In this document: positions 62,352-64,000 of the stretch, piece by piece
Numbering within the stretch: position 1 is the stretch's first letter
Layout of the letters: each line of letters starts with the position of its first letter
Notes under the pieces: generated by a model
Seen by the model: only the letters and a program-made list of their open reading frames with translations
Database searches by the model: none
Told to the model about the DNA's origin: nothing
Program-made: the position numbers and the translations under genes
Assembly: GCF_023074185.1 (NCBI RefSeq)
Contig: NZ_JADPKY010000146.1
Location: forward strand, 18,485-82,484
Length of the DNA stretch: 64,000 nucleotides
Source of the DNA: Bradyrhizobium sp. 132
Lineage (GTDB): Bacteria; Pseudomonadota; Alphaproteobacteria; Rhizobiales; Xanthobacteraceae
Direction: 5' to 3'

Positions 62352-63564
62352 GTGTTCCCCAATCGGAGCCCGCTTTTGCAAAGCCCTCAGTCAAAACTTG
62401 ACGGGATCGGAGATACTGCGCGACTTCAACTGCTTATCGGCGGAATCGTGGACGATGCCATCTACATGATCGACGTCGACGGCACGGTGCGCAGCTGGAA
62501 CTCTGGTGCGCTGCGGTTGAAGGGTTACACACCCGACGAAATCATCGGAAAATCGTTTGCTTCCTTCTATACGCCGGAAGATCGCGCCAAAGGGCTGCCG
62601 CAGCGGGCCTTGAGCGTCGCCGCGCAAACAGGCCGTTTCAGCGCCGAGGGCTGGAGAGTTCGCAAGGATGGCGGTCGTTTCTGGGCATCGGTGATCGTCG
62701 ATGCGATCCGAAATGAAGGCGGTGAACTGATCGGGCAAGGTCACACGAGACATCACCGAGCGGCAACAAGCCCACCAAGAGCTTCTCAATAGTGAGCGGC
62801 GCTACCGCCAGCTGATCGAGGCCGTGGTCGATTACGCGATCTTTCAGCTCGATCCGTTCGGCAACGTGACAACCTGGAATCCCGGAGCGGAGCGTATTAA
62901 GGGATACGCGCCGCCGGAGATCGTCGGTCGGCATTTCAGCGCTTTTTATACTCCCGAGGACATCGAGCTTGGTGTGCCAACACGTGCGCTTTCTGAGGCG
63001 GCAGAGCACGGACGCTTTGAAGCGGAAGGGTGGCGTCTGAGAAAAGATGGCTCCCGCTTTTGGGCGTCGGTCATCATCGATCGTATCACGGACGAATCCG
63101 GAAACATCGTCGGGTTTGCAAAAGTCACGCGCGACGTTACGGACCGGACGAGCTCAAGCACGTTCAGGAGCAACTCGCCGCATCTCAAAAGCTGGAAGCG
63201 GTTGGGCAACTCAGCGGCGGGATCGCGCACGACTTTAACAATCTGCTCATGATCGTCATTGGCAATCTGGAAACAGCTGAACGGCACGCCAAGTTGCCCG
63301 GAGCCAATCTGAATCGGGCGCTCGAATGCGAAACGAGGCGCGCAGAGAGCCGCGGCGTTGACCAGTCGCCTGCTTGCCTTTTCGCGCCGACAGGCGCTCG
63401 ATCCCAAGCCGATCAACGTGAACAACTACATCAATGGTCCGCAGGAATTCCTCCAGCGTACGCTCGGAGAGCGCATCGAAGTCCAGACCGTCGGAAGTGC
63501 GGGTCTATGGCATATCGAGGCCGACGCCAATCATCTGGAGTCATCGCAGACGAACCTTCACTGA
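62352..63564 (+). pseudogene. PAS-PAS sensor histidine kinase broken by three frameshifts
   Basis: Four pieces in alternating frames make one kinase. PAS 1 runs from a GTG at 62352 (MIDVDGTVRSWNSGALRLKG). A shift near 62739 leads to PAS 2 (AIFQLDPFGNVTTWNPGAER). A second near 63146 leads to the H box (AVGQLSGGIAHDFNNLLMIV). A third near 63330 leads to SRLLAFSRRQALDPKPIN and an end at 63564, before the ATP-binding N and G boxes. The catalytic domain is therefore absent. The two PAS domains are close duplicates of each other (FYTPEDxxxGxPxRAL). Confidence 0.8.
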
Positions 63565-64000
63565 GAGAAATCGAGGTGCCGACATCAGCAGCGGCTGGTG
63601 ATGACCGCAATGACCCGTTGAGGTCGCAGGTCTGATCAATAGTTGACGCGCTCAGCAAAATTGGGCCAGCAGCCGCTGGGATGACTAGAGCTCGGTCCCG
63701 GCAGGCGAGTTAATGTTGCTGGACATTCTCTCGGGTCGAACGGCGGCTCCGCTCCGGTGCAGCGCAACCGAATAGATTCGTTGCATGAGTCCGGAAGCGG
63801 CCCATCGCGTTTGTTGGCACACCCCAGCGACATGTCCGGAGCGAGAGGTAGAGCGGAAGTCGTCCCACTCGGGGTCCGACCGCCGCTTGTGACCCGGAGC
63901 AGAAGTGAGGGCGTTAGCAGTCGAGGTCAGAAAGTGACCTGCACCGATGGTCAACAGGTGGTATAGTCGTTTGGTCGTCGTCCTCAGACAGCTAAGAGGA
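63565..64000. other. Right end of the window, no supported gene
   Basis: This follows the broken kinase. Its missing ATP-binding part is not recognisable here. Short frames on both strands look random. Confidence 0.35.

Noticed and set aside
1..64000. CRISPR array, rRNA genes, intact insertion sequences
   Set aside because: I saw no regularly spaced repeats, no rRNA-like sequence and no complete transposase with terminal inverted repeats.

Overview
The window looks like a chromosomal segment of a Bradyrhizobium-type alphaproteobacterium (Nitrobacteraceae). The basis is overall character: high GC, many FixK/FNR-style boxes, a MASE1 hybrid kinase, an OpgC protein, a GH17 glucan enzyme, a PilZ protein, an H-NS-like protein, and many short hypothetical proteins of kinds I associate with that group. 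No 16S rRNA gene or complete tRNA gene is visible, so the assignment is inference.

Region 1 (1-14.1 kb) is compact and mostly intact. It holds the end of a DUF1275 membrane protein, a SulP anion transporter, a 917-residue PLP decarboxylase followed by an AspT-family exchanger, a small exported protein, a PPK2 polyphosphate kinase with a companion gene, a decayed DUF3302-like/HlyD-like pair, a DUF3300-DUF2950-small exported protein operon, and a membrane histidine kinase. Three perfect FNR/FixK-type boxes (TTGA-N6-TCAA) lie 58-64 bp before the start codons at 1994, 8409 and 9431. This suggests the block is a low-oxygen regulon. The small exported proteins at 6491 and 11999 are paralogues, one in each of two box-controlled groups.

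Region 2 (14.1-15.4 kb) looks like an integration scar. It has a frameshifted KilA-N phage-type gene, a 44-bp block matching the 3' part of a tRNA-Lys(TTT) gene without its 5' half (minus strand, 15045-15088), and a perfect 16+16 bp inverted repeat at 15361-15396. The orientation of the tRNA fragment predicts that an inserted element extends to the right, with the intact tRNA at its far end outside this window.

Region 3 (15.4-64 kb) is gene-sparse and accessory in character. Long apparently non-coding stretches separate many very short genes and many broken ones. Intact larger genes are: a DUF5939-class III cyclase (17.7-19.2 kb), a response regulator next to a long unusual pseudo-receiver protein (21.7-24.6 kb), an anchored coiled-coil protein (25.6-26.4 kb), OpgC (35.2-36.6 kb), a response regulator convergent with a MASE1 hybrid kinase (37.1-39.9 kb), H-NS (42.9-43.2 kb), a GH17 membrane protein (47.1-48.7 kb), a SAM-cyclase-ATPase-TPR protein (50.3-53.7 kb), a patatin-like protein with altered catalytic residues (53.7-55.2 kb), a PilZ protein, RlpA, and a DUF5996 protein.

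Broken genes include a receiver protein, SRAP peptidase remnants, a CoA-ligase fragment, an N-terminally truncated Crp/Fnr regulator, and a PAS-PAS histidine kinase with three frameshifts at the right end. A roughly 340-bp segment is duplicated (30.1 and 34.5 kb), each copy with an SRAP remnant to its left. The accessory half is dominated by signalling genes (two nucleotide cyclases, several receivers, kinases, PilZ) and envelope-glucan functions (OpgC, GH17). Many breaks are single-base shifts, so some could be sequencing errors rather than biology.
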